A program made the position numbers and the translations under genes. Positions 16,005 through 23,397 of a DNA stretch of 25,956 bases are shown here, in pieces. Within the stretch, counting starts at the first letter, position 1, and each line of letters begins with the position of its first letter. Origin of the DNA: a virus; the IMG/VR virus record IMGVR_UViG_3300032116_001174, positions 1 through 25,956 of that record; one strand, 5' to 3'. The notes under the pieces were generated by a model. That model ran no database searches. It saw only the letters and a list, made by a program, of their open reading frames with translations, and had not been told where the DNA came from.

Positions 16005-16550
16005 TTACGGTATTGTAGTAATTGGTTCCTTACTTACGTCTGCTAATTCTGCGACATATGGAAAAAACCCTCTTCTTCTACGTATTTGACCAGTCGTAGT
16101 AGTAAATTCTTGACCAGTTCGTGTGGTAAATCCAAGATTTTCCGCATTAAGATTTCTTGATAGTTCGCCGGTCTCGGACGCTGATATTTCAACTGTATCT
16201 GTTACATTTGGGTTATTTCTAAACACGTATCTGCATGAAATATTTAATACGTTTGCGTCGGGCGTTGGTGTTATTGTAAAATCTGTTACTTCTAAATATG
16301 GTAACCATTTATCTACTGCATCAATAACCGACAGTCGTGCTTGTTCAACGGTGTCTTCCGTAAGTGGTTCAAATAAAATTTTCCATAGGTCACATCCCAA
16401 GTCAGGTTGACTAAGACGCTCACCTTTCTTGGTTAAAATCAAATTTTGAAAGTTTGATTTTGTTTGAGTTAACAATGTCGTGGACTGTTCAAACATTCCT
16501 GTTTGGCCCATACGAATTGGTAGCGTGATACCTACGAATTTTTGTGCCAT
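16005..16550 (-). CDS. Baseplate wedge protein, T4 gp25 / W-like
   Basis: This is a 181-residue protein of the GPW/gp25 family. The core (about residues 25-130) shows the family pattern: a QNLILTKKGERLSQPDLGCD segment, then LWKILFEPLTEDT, a helix with VEQARLSVIDAVDKWLPYLE and a beta end FRNNPNVTDTVEIS. T4 gp25 is about 132 residues, so this one has about 20 extra N-terminal and 40 extra C-terminal residues, the latter with an RRRRG cluster. It acts in the wedge core that triggers sheath contraction, next to gp6. It is followed by gp6 after 20 bases and preceded by a one-base gap to the 114-residue gene. Confidence 0.93.
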   Translation of the reverse strand: MAQKFVGITLPIRMGQTGMFEQSTTLLTQTKSNFQNLILTKKGERLSQPDLGCDLWKILFEPLTEDTVEQARLSVIDAVDKWLPYLEVTDFTITPTPDANVLNISCRYVFRNNPNVTDTVEISASETGELSRNLNAENLGFTTRTGQEFTTTTGQIRRRRGFFPYVAELADVSKEPITTIP

Positions 16551-16551
16551 A

Positions 16552-16896
16552 TTACTTACTCATTCCCATTTTTTTCATTAACGCAGAGTAATCTTTGTTA
16601 ATTGCTTGAAACACCGGGTCGTCTTCGGTGATTCCTTGTGGTGGGGTTGGCATAACTCTGCCTAAATTAGAAGTGGTCGCTGTAATCGTATCCCCAATAC
16701 GTTGTAGTCCCATCATTTCTGCTAACTGTGCACGGGGAATCTTGGGTTTCTTGGAAGTTTCTACCTTACCTTCTGTTAAGGATTTAATTTCCCCAATTGC
16801 TTCGCCTAAAAGTTTTGGTAAAACTTTATTAACTTCTTCTTCTACCATTTCTTTTACAAGTTCCCGTACATATGCTTTGAACAATGCTTTATCCAT
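16552..16896 (-). CDS. Small helical protein in the baseplate block
   Basis: This 114-residue protein starts with an amphipathic helix (FKAYVRELVKEMVEEEVNKV), followed by a basic, proline-containing linker (KKPKIPRAQL) and a short helical end (KDYSALMKKMGMSK). It has no Cys and no membrane segment. It lies between the 131-residue protein and gp25, all spaced by 1-11 bases. A chaperone, tape-like or hub accessory role would fit the neighbourhood, but nothing in the sequence names one. Confidence 0.7.
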   Translation of the reverse strand: MDKALFKAYVRELVKEMVEEEVNKVLPKLLGEAIGEIKSLTEGKVETSKKPKIPRAQLAEMMGLQRIGDTITATTSNLGRVMPTPPQGITEDDPVFQAINKDYSALMKKMGMSK

Positions 16897-16907
16897 ACTT
16901 TAATCCT

Positions 16908-17303
16908 CTATCTGTTATTAAACCGTCCAAGTACGTTACTGATATTTTCCGTAGCCTGTTTGGTCTGCATAATTTGATTCCGATATTGAAACGAATCTTT
17001 TGCCGCATCAACTCGTAAACGTTGTGATTCTATAAATGCTTCTTGCTCCTTTTGTTTCACTTCTTTAATTTTGTTATATACCAATTCTTTGATTTCTGCA
17101 TAACTAGGAATCGGTGGTACTAATCGTGGAACTAATGACCCAATACTGGGTATTTCTGGAATTTGTGGAATCCGTTGTTCATATTGAGTAACCGTTTCGT
17201 TTACTCTGTTTTGAACATCTTCGATAGACCCAGAAAATAAACGGTCTGGTAATAATGATTCCAGTACTTTTTTTCGTTGTTCTGCTTCCGATAATATACT
17301 CAT
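16908..17303 (-). CDS. Small proline-rich, coiled-coil protein after the spike gene
   Basis: This is a 131-residue protein: an N-terminal helix, a middle PxIPxIP-type stretch (RIPQIPEIPSIGSLVPRLVP, about 44-63) and a long charged helix (about 67-115). The ATG overlaps the spike stop as ATGA, so it is probably translated with the spike and may cap, chaperone or anchor it; this is inference. Family not recognised. Confidence 0.72.
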   Translation of the reverse strand: MSILSEAEQRKKVLESLLPDRLFSGSIEDVQNRVNETVTQYEQRIPQIPEIPSIGSLVPRLVPPIPSYAEIKELVYNKIKEVKQKEQEAFIESQRLRVDAAKDSFQYRNQIMQTKQATENISNVLGRFNNR

Positions 17304-18682
17304 ACAGAATTATTCTTGGTTACGAAGTTATCTGAACTATTGAACACTGCACCTTGTGGAGTAATACCGAGTTGGGTTGCCTGTAGTACTTTTAATGCCG
17401 TAATAAGTGGTAAGAAAAATGCCGTTCCTGTTCCTGTTGGTCCTACTTGTACAGTGGTAAGTGGTAATTGTGTTGTAAATATATTAATTAATTGTTGTAA
17501 AAACTGGGACAAAGACGCACCCAGAACCATAGGTTCTGATGGGTCATTTGTCGTACCTATAAATATCTTTTTTCCAAGAATTGAGTAGTTACTGGACGTT
17601 TTATTTGAAAAATCTTCTTGGGAAACTAACGATATTCTTTTACCAAAAATAGACACATCGTCCATAGCGTCCAAAGTGATATCAATATTTGAACTAAGGA
17701 ACACTGACCGTTCTGACGCTACCGTAATACTACCTAATGCACTTAGATTTATTTCTGTATTAGAAAATAGAGAAATTTCATTAACTTTACTGTTTAAAAT
17801 AACTCTATCTGAGTTTACGAAAATTTGTGCGCCAGAATAGTGTGGTTGGGTTTTTGGTATTTCGGACGAACGTAGGTGTGCCTTATTTACCGATTGACTT
17901 TTTTCTGTAGCTGCACTAAATTCTACTATTTCGTCAGATACCATCCATAGTGTAGACGCATCGTCGTTAATATCTTCATATACCAGTGAGTACATTTGAT
18001 TAACACCGTTATACGTTGCTGCGTTTTCTCGTTGGCCGACCGTCAGTAATAGATTTGGCTTGGGGTCGTCTGTTGCAGGGTTACTGAATAAACTTGACCC
18101 CAATCTAATTACGGTACCAAATCTTCCCTGCGTGATTAGGTCACCTTCGTTAGACCGAACCCGGCGAACTGTTTGATTTTCTTTGAATTCTTTGCCTAAT
18201 ACCTTTTCTTCCGTAATAGTAGATATTTGATATGCCTGTCCACCTTGTGCGGCTATCTGTGCTGCTTGACTTTTTTGTTGACTCGTAGGTTGTGGTGATA
18301 GTCGCTTAGATAATCCTGGATTAGAGTTTTCGGTTATCTTGTTGGATATCCCCACAGTTCTAAAATAATAGTAATTACCAAGAAATTGCATTACTATTAC
18401 TGTTTCCCCGACCAACGGATATTCTGTCATGCGGGTATCCATTGGCATAGCCGTATTCAAATCATCTATTGGAACGTTCGTTTCCTCTGGAATAAATCGT
18501 ACTCTGATACGTCCTACGTTACTACCGTCGGGTGCATATCCCGTGCTACTTTCATTTATGATAACCTGTTCTACTGTTGCTTCTTGGTATGGAAATGGAG
18601 AGTACACAGAGAACCGTGGATATGCGGACGCTCCAGGTTGATTTACGTCAACATTATATGGAATTTGTCCGTAATTTCTCAT
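17300..18682 (-). CDS. Baseplate central spike/hub protein, gp5-like without lysozyme
   Basis: This is a 460-residue protein. About residues 55-115 form the OB-fold of gp5/gpV-type spikes: VGRIRVRFIPEETNV, then EYPLVGETVIVMQFLGNYYY. Residues about 290-385 are repeating beta strands (EINLSALGSITVASERSVFL, then SSNIDITLDAMDDVSIFGKR) as in the trimeric beta-helix of spikes. A helical segment and a polar tail follow. In T4 gp5 a lysozyme domain sits between OB-fold and beta-helix; I see no such domain, and the OB-fold is followed by a Gln/Ala-rich linker. So this is a piercing hub, not a muralytic one. It is the first gene of the baseplate block, coupled (ATGA) to the 131-residue gene. Confidence 0.88.
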   Translation of the reverse strand: MRNYGQIPYNVDVNQPGASAYPRFSVYSPFPYQEATVEQVIINESSTGYAPDGSNVGRIRVRFIPEETNVPIDDLNTAMPMDTRMTEYPLVGETVIVMQFLGNYYYFRTVGISNKITENSNPGLSKRLSPQPTSQQKSQAAQIAAQGGQAYQISTITEEKVLGKEFKENQTVRRVRSNEGDLITQGRFGTVIRLGSSLFSNPATDDPKPNLLLTVGQRENAATYNGVNQMYSLVYEDINDDASTLWMVSDEIVEFSAATEKSQSVNKAHLRSSEIPKTQPHYSGAQIFVNSDRVILNSKVNEISLFSNTEINLSALGSITVASERSVFLSSNIDITLDAMDDVSIFGKRISLVSQEDFSNKTSSNYSILGKKIFIGTTNDPSEPMVLGASLSQFLQQLINIFTTQLPLTTVQVGPTGTGTAFFLPLITALKVLQATQLGITPQGAVFNSSDNFVTKNNSV

Positions 18683-18684
18683 AC

Positions 18685-19068
18685 TTATTTCTCTGCGAAA
18701 ACATCATCCAAGTCTTTCACATCTTCTTGAAGGTCTTGAATTTCTACTTTAATATCTTGTAGTAGTGCCTCTTTCTCCGACTCCGATAGTAAACCGTCTA
18801 GAGATGCATTAGATTTAACACCAACTGACACGATACGTTGAGCAATCTGTGCCACACGCACTAGATGTTCGTCGTTTTTGACGTTGACTTCCAAAAATCC
18901 CTGCACAATTGGTCCAATCACAGCCGCATCTTCTGGAGTACGGATGAGTTGGACCATTTTCATAATAAACGAGTTGATTTGAGCTCGCTTACTGTCAGTA
19001 TTTTTGTGTATTTCTGTAAATAAGTCGGCTAGACTTTTCCCATCATACAGTTCGGAATTGATATCCAT
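18685..19068 (-). CDS. Conserved-looking helical phage protein next to the late sigma gene
   Basis: This 127-residue all-helical acidic protein (KSLADLFTEIHKNTDSKRAQ, then LEVNVKNDEHLVRVAQIAQR) has a C-terminal coiled coil rich in Asp/Glu. I have seen similar proteins beside gp55-like genes in distant T4-like phages, always without assigned function. A strong G-rich ribosome site (AGGGGG) precedes the ATG, and a 9-base inverted repeat lies between it and the sigma stop. It ends 2 bases before the spike start. Function unknown. Confidence 0.75.
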   Translation of the reverse strand: MDINSELYDGKSLADLFTEIHKNTDSKRAQINSFIMKMVQLIRTPEDAAVIGPIVQGFLEVNVKNDEHLVRVAQIAQRIVSVGVKSNASLDGLLSESEKEALLQDIKVEIQDLQEDVKDLDDVFAEK

Positions 19069-19080
19069 AAAGACCCCCTA

Positions 19081-19109
19081 AAATCCTATACTATAAATAG
19101 ATAGGATTT
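19081..19109. other. Inverted repeat between sigma gene and 127-residue gene
   Basis: The arms 19081-19089 and 19101-19109 are perfect 9-base complements with an 11-base loop; the right arm overlaps the sigma gene's stop codon. On the minus strand the stem is followed by TTTTAGGGGG, a poor U-tract that also holds the next gene's ribosome site. It may be a weak terminator, an mRNA processing site or a 5' stabiliser. On the plus strand it is followed by a T-rich run, but no plus-strand gene exists. Confidence 0.45.
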
Positions 19110-19848
19110 ATTTTTTATACGAGAAATAGGAGGTTGGGTCGGATAAATGTCCGTACCGTCTAAATTCCCCCAACATCTTCAATATTTGTGGTCGCATCTT
19201 GTTAATGACCTTGGTAATGTGGGCAGTCTTATAATTAGTCATTTCCCGAACCATCAGGTATAGGGCTTTTTTATTGAAATTATCAATATTATCTATACGT
19301 TCAATCAACTTAACTATGGCTGCTGCGATTTCACGGTCACGTTTCTTTTTAAAAAAACGGTCAAGATTAAATTCCCAATACTCTACCAATAATTTTAAAA
19401 ATTCTTTCATATCGACCGATGAATCCCGAGTTTCTGGTTCCACCACTAGCATTTCTTCTAAACTAAAAGAATCTTCGGTTTGGTCTGAGAAGTATAATAC
19501 TCGCTTTTCTTCCTTATATGAATTATTGTTGTGTAATATAAGATAATTTTTTGCGATTACACTAAAGTATGAGAACGCCTTACCCTTATCCTCTGTAAAT
19601 TTATGTAGATTGATAACCAGAAAGGAGACTACCTGCGCCTTGATTTCGTCGAAGGTACCCTCCATATATGGAAATTTGAACCGATTGATAACATTCTCTG
19701 CTAACTTATCAAGTGGTCCTTGTATTTTACTTCTAAATATTTGTTCCCGTTTATCTGGGTCAGTTGATTTATTGTATGCAATTATTGCTTTTTCTGTTTC
19801 CTCTGAAAAATAAACTTTATTCGATGCTACCTTCTTCTTTTTCACCAT
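19108..19848 (-). CDS. T4 gp55-like late-transcription sigma factor
   Basis: This is a 246-residue protein. The core (about residues 40-115) matches gp55-type phage sigma factors: KLAENVINRFKFPY, KAQVVSFLVINLHKF, and GKAFSYFSVIAKNYLILHNN, corresponding to sigma region 2, which binds the beta-prime coiled coil and melts the -10. A basic C-terminal helix follows. Such factors redirect the host RNA polymerase to late promoters, often with sliding-clamp help; it probably drives the adjacent virion genes. T4 gp55 is 185 residues, so this one carries extra sequence at the C-terminus. GGAG lies 7 bases before the ATG, and the first 32 bases overlap the end of the upstream membrane-protein gene in another frame. 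Confidence 0.9.
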   Translation of the reverse strand: MVKKKKVASNKVYFSEETEKAIIAYNKSTDPDKREQIFRSKIQGPLDKLAENVINRFKFPYMEGTFDEIKAQVVSFLVINLHKFTEDKGKAFSYFSVIAKNYLILHNNNSYKEEKRVLYFSDQTEDSFSLEEMLVVEPETRDSSVDMKEFLKLLVEYWEFNLDRFFKKKRDREIAAAIVKLIERIDNIDNFNKKALYLMVREMTNYKTAHITKVINKMRPQILKMLGEFRRYGHLSDPTSYFSYKK

Positions 19849-20104
19849 CTGTAATCTCCGTGACGAATGCGTAGAGTTTATCTACGGTTTCAACTAATAA
19901 TTTAAATGTTTCACCTACTTCATCGTCACGTTCAAACATCTGGCGTTCATCTAAAAATCTCATATATCGTACTGTTGCGTTAGTACGTGCATAGAATAAA
20001 TTGATTGCTTCTTCCAATTCCTCATTTCGTCGGAGGAGATTCCAACAAATATATGATAAAACGCTGATAAGAACTAACAATGTTACTACAAAAAATACTA
20101 ACAT
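19817..20104 (-). CDS. Small membrane-anchored protein overlapping the sigma gene
   Basis: This 95-residue protein has one N-terminal transmembrane segment (about 2-22, LVFFVVTLLVLISVLSYICW) followed by Arg-Arg, then a charged helical domain with the motif MFERDDEVGETFKLL. By the positive-inside rule the C-terminal domain faces the cytoplasm, which argues against an i-spanin. Proteins with a DDEVG-x2-F motif next to gp55 are, from memory, recurrent in T4-like phages; their function is unknown. It lies between the muralytic enzyme (1 base gap) and sigma (32-base overlap), so co-expression is certain. A lysis role is possible from position only. Confidence 0.75.
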   Translation of the reverse strand: MLVFFVVTLLVLISVLSYICWNLLRRNEELEEAINLFYARTNATVRYMRFLDERQMFERDDEVGETFKLLVETVDKLYAFVTEITDGEKEEGSIE

Positions 20105-20105
20105 C

Positions 20106-20642
20106 TTATCCTCTCACTGGGGGTAAATTGAATTTACTGAAATATGACATATACTGCCGCAACGATGTTCCAAACCCATCTACTGTTCCAACGTTATTGT
20201 CATTTGTTAGAAATTGCTTAACTCCGTTTGCACCTGCAAAATGTGCGCCGGCTAAAATTCCTGCACGAGTAACCTTTACACCTTTTACTGTACGTCCGTC
20301 ATAACGTTCAATATATCCCGACAATTCCTGTTCATTCATTTTCATAAGGCGAACCATGGCGGTATCTTGTAACTCTTTGTTACGTAAAAACTGTTGTCTG
20401 GTAACCTTAATACCGACTGCTTTTATTGTTTCTAAACTAAACTGGTACCGTCCCATCATTCCATATTTATTTACTGTGTGATACCCACCACCTGGCGTTT
20501 CAATGGCCGCAATACGTTCCATAAACTGTTCTATTGGTGTGGGTTTTGACATTACACTTCCATCTGGTACATAAATTACTTTGACTGACTTAAAACCAAG
20601 TACTGCAACCAACATAAATGAGATAATAAAAATCTTTCTCAT
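20106..20642 (-). CDS. Secreted peptidoglycan-cleaving enzyme (lytic transglycosylase/lysozyme-like endolysin)
   Basis: This 178-residue protein has an N-terminal export or signal-anchor segment (MRKIFIISFMLVAVLGF, charged then hydrophobic). The catalytic region has E48 in AAIETPGG followed by YGMMGRYQFS, the E...G-x-YQF layout of SLT/goose-lysozyme-like transglycosylases, and a later GAHFAGANGVKQFL helix. It probably cuts the glycan strands at lysis. The N-terminal segment suggests host-Sec export, as in signal-arrest-release endolysins, so it might need no classical holin. It lies 1 base from the small membrane protein and has GGAGG before its ATG. It could instead be a virion-borne muralytic enzyme. 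Confidence 0.8.
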   Translation of the reverse strand: MRKIFIISFMLVAVLGFKSVKVIYVPDGSVMSKPTPIEQFMERIAAIETPGGGYHTVNKYGMMGRYQFSLETIKAVGIKVTRQQFLRNKELQDTAMVRLMKMNEQELSGYIERYDGRTVKGVKVTRAGILAGAHFAGANGVKQFLTNDNNVGTVDGFGTSLRQYMSYFSKFNLPPVRG

Positions 20643-20653
20643 ATTTCCTCCGG

Positions 20654-21685
20654 TTATAGTAAGTGTGGTCTTGCCTCCGCCATACCTGCATTGGTGACTA
20701 CCACATATTCTGGACGGAACTCTTCAAGATTTCGTGCACCAGCGTAGGATAGTGCTGACCGTAATCCATCTGTAAGTCCATCCACGACGAACTTTACCTT
20801 TCCCTTAAAAGGTACGATAGTTGATTCTCCTTCCACATTCCGTGTTGCTTGTCCGTGAACACTCTTCGTTTCCAACGATGCGGCTCCACGATACCGCTTA
20901 TATAGTCCATTTGACTTTTCAATTATAGCGCCGGGTGCTTCTTTTGTTCCTGCTAGAAGTGACCCGAGAATCACCGAACTCGCTCCAAGACCAAGTGCCT
21001 TTGCAATATCACCACTATTTCTGATTCCACCACAGGCAAGAACTGGAACGAAGAGTTGACGAGCACAATCTTCAAGTGACGTTACATTTGGAACACCGAA
21101 TCCCGTCTTGATACGGGTGGTACATAATGAACCACCACCGATACCAACACGAATTGCATCTGCTCCCCAATCTTGTAATGCTAATGCCGCCTTACCCGTT
21201 GCAACATTTCCTGCGATTATATCTACGTTAGACGGAAGATTCTTTTTTAGGTTACCGATTGCTTCACGAACAAAACTATGATATCCGTGAGCCACATCAA
21301 TCAAAATGATGTTGGCTCCGTTTCTGACCAATTCTTGTGCTCGTTCCAGATAGTCACCATTTGCTCCGACTGCCGCCATAACGTGCGGTGTCCACCAGTC
21401 CTTATTCTTTACACTCTTACTGGTATACGACACTTCGTATGCTTGTTCTGCGGGTGTCATAAATCGGTGAATACAACCAATACCACCAAGTTCTGCCATT
21501 GCGATTGCCATCTCACTATCACATACAGTATCCATAGGAGATGCAACGAACGGAACCCTAATGCTATAATTAGTTGTCAGTTTGGTGGTAAGGTCAATAT
21601 TCTGACGAGATTCAATATCCGAAAACGATGGGATAAGTTGAATATCATCATACGTAAGTGCTTGTTTACCGTGTAATTGTGTCAT
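20654..21685 (-). CDS. IMP dehydrogenase / GMP reductase family enzyme without CBS domains
   Basis: This is a 343-residue TIM-barrel enzyme. Family landmarks in order: ALTYDDIQLIPSFSDIESR, VPFVASPMDTV, an ILIDVAHGY strand, AGNVAT, the active loop GIGGGSLCTTRIKTGFG with catalytic Cys188, CGGIRNSGDIAKAL, and the flap and C-terminus (ESTIVPFKGKVKFVVDGLTD, then GLRSALSYAGA). The CBS pair of ordinary IMPDH is missing, as in GMP reductase; the NVEGEST-VPFKG stretch also leans to GMPR, while the loop itself fits either. The frame stays open to an ATG at 21826, but that would add 47 residues unlike the family and overlap the glycosyltransferase by 160 bases. I therefore start at 21685, where homology begins (20-base overlap). 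Role: adjusting guanine-nucleotide supply during infection. Confidence 0.9.
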   Translation of the reverse strand: MTQLHGKQALTYDDIQLIPSFSDIESRQNIDLTTKLTTNYSIRVPFVASPMDTVCDSEMAIAMAELGGIGCIHRFMTPAEQAYEVSYTSKSVKNKDWWTPHVMAAVGANGDYLERAQELVRNGANIILIDVAHGYHSFVREAIGNLKKNLPSNVDIIAGNVATGKAALALQDWGADAIRVGIGGGSLCTTRIKTGFGVPNVTSLEDCARQLFVPVLACGGIRNSGDIAKALGLGASSVILGSLLAGTKEAPGAIIEKSNGLYKRYRGAASLETKSVHGQATRNVEGESTIVPFKGKVKFVVDGLTDGLRSALSYAGARNLEEFRPEYVVVTNAGMAEARPHLL

Positions 21686-22301
21686 AATAATCGTTTTGTT
21701 TGCGTTGACGTTCAATGTCCTTGATGTGATACAGACACCATTCTTCTTCATCTGGCAAAGGTGCCATTGTTTTATATCCAACAATACGTTCGTGAACCTT
21801 TCCTTCCCAATAAATGAAATCATCATTGCGGTATAGTCTGGTCTGATAGTCGGGGAACATTACCCATCCCTTATCATTCACCCGCCATCCCCAACGGCGA
21901 ATATCCTCTTCGGTCAGTCCATTCACAATATTGACGCGAGGAATTAAAAATACATCTATTCCTTTATTGTTGTCTACGATGTCGTGAAGGTACGTCAGTA
22001 GATTTTCGTGAAACTTTTCATCTGCATCTACTTGGAAAATATACTCACCATTACACAATGCGTTCAAGTAATTTTTATGTCCTGCAAAATCGTTATTCAG
22101 TTCATGCTGATGTAATTGAATCTTATCCTTGTCCGCATAATCATACAACATAGAACAGGTAAATGAATCAGTAGAATTGTCATCCACAACCACGATTTCA
22201 TCACCCGTCTTTTCGCAGTGTGGAATCAGCTGGTCAAGGAGGTCACGAATATACTCACCTTCATTATGCGTTGTGATTGCAAAAGAAATAAGTGGGGTCA
22301 T
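21666..22301 (-). CDS. Family 2 glycosyltransferase
   Basis: This 211-residue GT-A fold enzyme has N-terminal SFAITTHNEGEYIRDLLDQL, the nucleotide-binding VVVDDNSTDS (D40, D41), the metal-binding VDADE (D92-A-D94), and the acceptor region with QTRLYRNDDFIYWEGKVHER. This is the layout of lipooligosaccharide-type GT2 enzymes (WaaE/LgtF-like) that add one sugar. There is no membrane segment. The target is unknown: modified phage DNA bases, virion proteins or host surface glycans are all possible. Its ATG overlaps the stop of the 49-residue membrane gene (ATGA), which suggests coupled translation. Confidence 0.88.
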   Translation of the reverse strand: MTPLISFAITTHNEGEYIRDLLDQLIPHCEKTGDEIVVVDDNSTDSFTCSMLYDYADKDKIQLHQHELNNDFAGHKNYLNALCNGEYIFQVDADEKFHENLLTYLHDIVDNNKGIDVFLIPRVNIVNGLTEEDIRRWGWRVNDKGWVMFPDYQTRLYRNDDFIYWEGKVHERIVGYKTMAPLPDEEEWCLYHIKDIERQRKQNDYYDTITR

Positions 22302-22447
22302 TTGAATTTGTGTCTGATATAATTGATAAGTTCATTAAATAAAACTACGAGTATGGAAACTAAATACACAATACAAATAACTGTGATTATTAGTAGTGAT
22401 ATAATAAAATACACAATTCCTGATATAATGTCAAGTAGTAATGTCAT
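22298..22447 (-). CDS. Tiny membrane protein (49 residues)
   Basis: I found this by reading the gap between the UV endonuclease and the glycosyltransferase. It starts at the ATG at 22445-22447, which overlaps the UVDE stop as ATGA, and ends with a TGA that overlaps the glycosyltransferase ATG, again as ATGA. The product is almost entirely hydrophobic from residue 3 to 37 (LLLDIISGIVYFIISLLIIT, continuing with V/I/L), then a basic end (IRHKFK). One long or two short membrane passes are possible. The exact fit at both ends argues strongly for a real gene. It may anchor the glycosyltransferase or act on the host membrane; this is inference. Confidence 0.75.
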   Translation of the reverse strand: MTLLLDIISGIVYFIISLLIITVICIVYLVSILVVLFNELINYIRHKFK

Positions 22448-23343
22448 ATTAATTCTCGATATTTGAAAAGAGCTAGTTCTTTAGCTTTTGCTTCGAGGTC
22501 AACATCCAACGTGAGCCCAAAATCGTCAATACGAGAAAACACATAATCAGCGTGAGCACGAGGATTGCCCGTAACGTTCTCATTAACATTTTTACTTTCA
22601 CTATAATGGAACAGGGGTGTGATACCTTCCGGCCATGTACCGGCGGCGAGTTCGGCAGCTTCTTGGGTAGTCAATCCATCGGGATGAAACTGATGATGAA
22701 AATAGTCAAACGTAAGTGGGATACCCAGCTCTGCGTGTAGATAGGTAAACAACTGAATGATAGAGAATGAATTTTCTTTGTCGTCGTTCTCGACCACCAT
22801 ACGTGCTTGAAGATTTGGTGACAACCTGCGGAAATTATCAATCCACCGTTGAGCAGTCTCTTCTGAGAAGTTCATACCCACGTGAATATTGATTGCATTG
22901 TACGGAGTTGCATCTAGTCCCATATAGTCAAATACTTCGGAATGCAGTTCCAAATCTTTGATAGAATTCTCGACAGCTTTTGGATTGGTTGACCCCAACT
23001 TTACAAAGTGGTCTGGGTGTGCGGTGATACGTTGGCCAGTCTGCTTAGCATAGTCACCAGCTGCTTTAAGTGTACTGACAATAGCAAAGTAGTCGGGGAG
23101 GCTCGTAGCCTTGTATTCAGTTCCCCACGGGAAGATACCAGACCCCATACGGAATACGGTGATTCCGTTATCAGCGTTCCACTTAAGGATTGTTAGAAGG
23201 TCTTTGGCATTAGCGAGAGCGAGTTCAGAGACGTATTTAAGGCCCTTAGCCTCAAAAGTAGCTTTACGCATTGCACGACCAGTAGTAATACCTTGTTTGT
23301 TTAATAATGTATTAATACAACAATAACCGACATTAATAGGCAC
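22444..23343 (-). CDS. uvsE: UV-damage endonuclease (UVDE family)
   Basis: This 299-residue enzyme starts with GTG. It nicks DNA 5' of UV photoproducts, an excision route independent of UvrABC. Family features: N-terminal MPINVGYCCIN, an IFRMGSGIFPW-type strand (ITVFRMGSGIFPWG), HPDHFVKLGS, INIHVGMNFSEETA, the metal ligands in MVVENDDKENSF and FDYFHHQFHPDG, and LFHYSES. These fit the TIM-barrel, multi-metal active site of UVDE. The length matches bacterial UvsE (about 280-320). The GTG is chosen because GGAGG lies 4 bases upstream and MPINVGYCC is the usual N-terminus. A strong promoter lies just upstream, so it can be expressed apart from its neighbours. Confidence 0.92.
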   Translation of the reverse strand: MPINVGYCCINTLLNKQGITTGRAMRKATFEAKGLKYVSELALANAKDLLTILKWNADNGITVFRMGSGIFPWGTEYKATSLPDYFAIVSTLKAAGDYAKQTGQRITAHPDHFVKLGSTNPKAVENSIKDLELHSEVFDYMGLDATPYNAINIHVGMNFSEETAQRWIDNFRRLSPNLQARMVVENDDKENSFSIIQLFTYLHAELGIPLTFDYFHHQFHPDGLTTQEAAELAAGTWPEGITPLFHYSESKNVNENVTGNPRAHADYVFSRIDDFGLTLDVDLEAKAKELALFKYRELI

Positions 23344-23368
23344 AAAGCCTCCAAGTAGAGTTATATTA

Positions 23369-23397
23369 AATATACACTAATTTATGGCGTTTGTCAA
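23369..23397 (-). promoter_or_regulatory. Strong sigma70-type promoter for the UV endonuclease
   Basis: On the minus strand a perfect TTGACA (23392-23397) and TATATT (23369-23374, 5 of 6) are separated by exactly 17 bases. The -35 covers the stop codon of the membrane/coiled-coil gene. The leader to the GTG would be about 20 bases and contains GGAGG. It is the best promoter match in the window. Confidence 0.82.

Noticed and set aside
19092-19099. Exact T4 late-promoter box TATAAATA on the plus strand (also at 25116-25123)
   Set aside because: It points away from all genes, and the same octamer also occurs inside coding sequence (near 7478 and 17559), so it is probably chance in AT-rich DNA. 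Antisense transcripts would revive it.
19817-20104. 95-residue membrane protein as an i-spanin
   Set aside because: The Arg-Arg right after the membrane segment predicts a cytoplasmic C-terminal domain, the opposite of a spanin, and no o-spanin lipobox ORF lies within or beside it.
21686-21826. N-terminal extension of the IMPDH/GMPR gene to the ATG at 21826
   Set aside because: The extra 47 residues do not resemble the family and lie wholly within the glycosyltransferase gene in another frame; homology begins right after the ATG at 21685.
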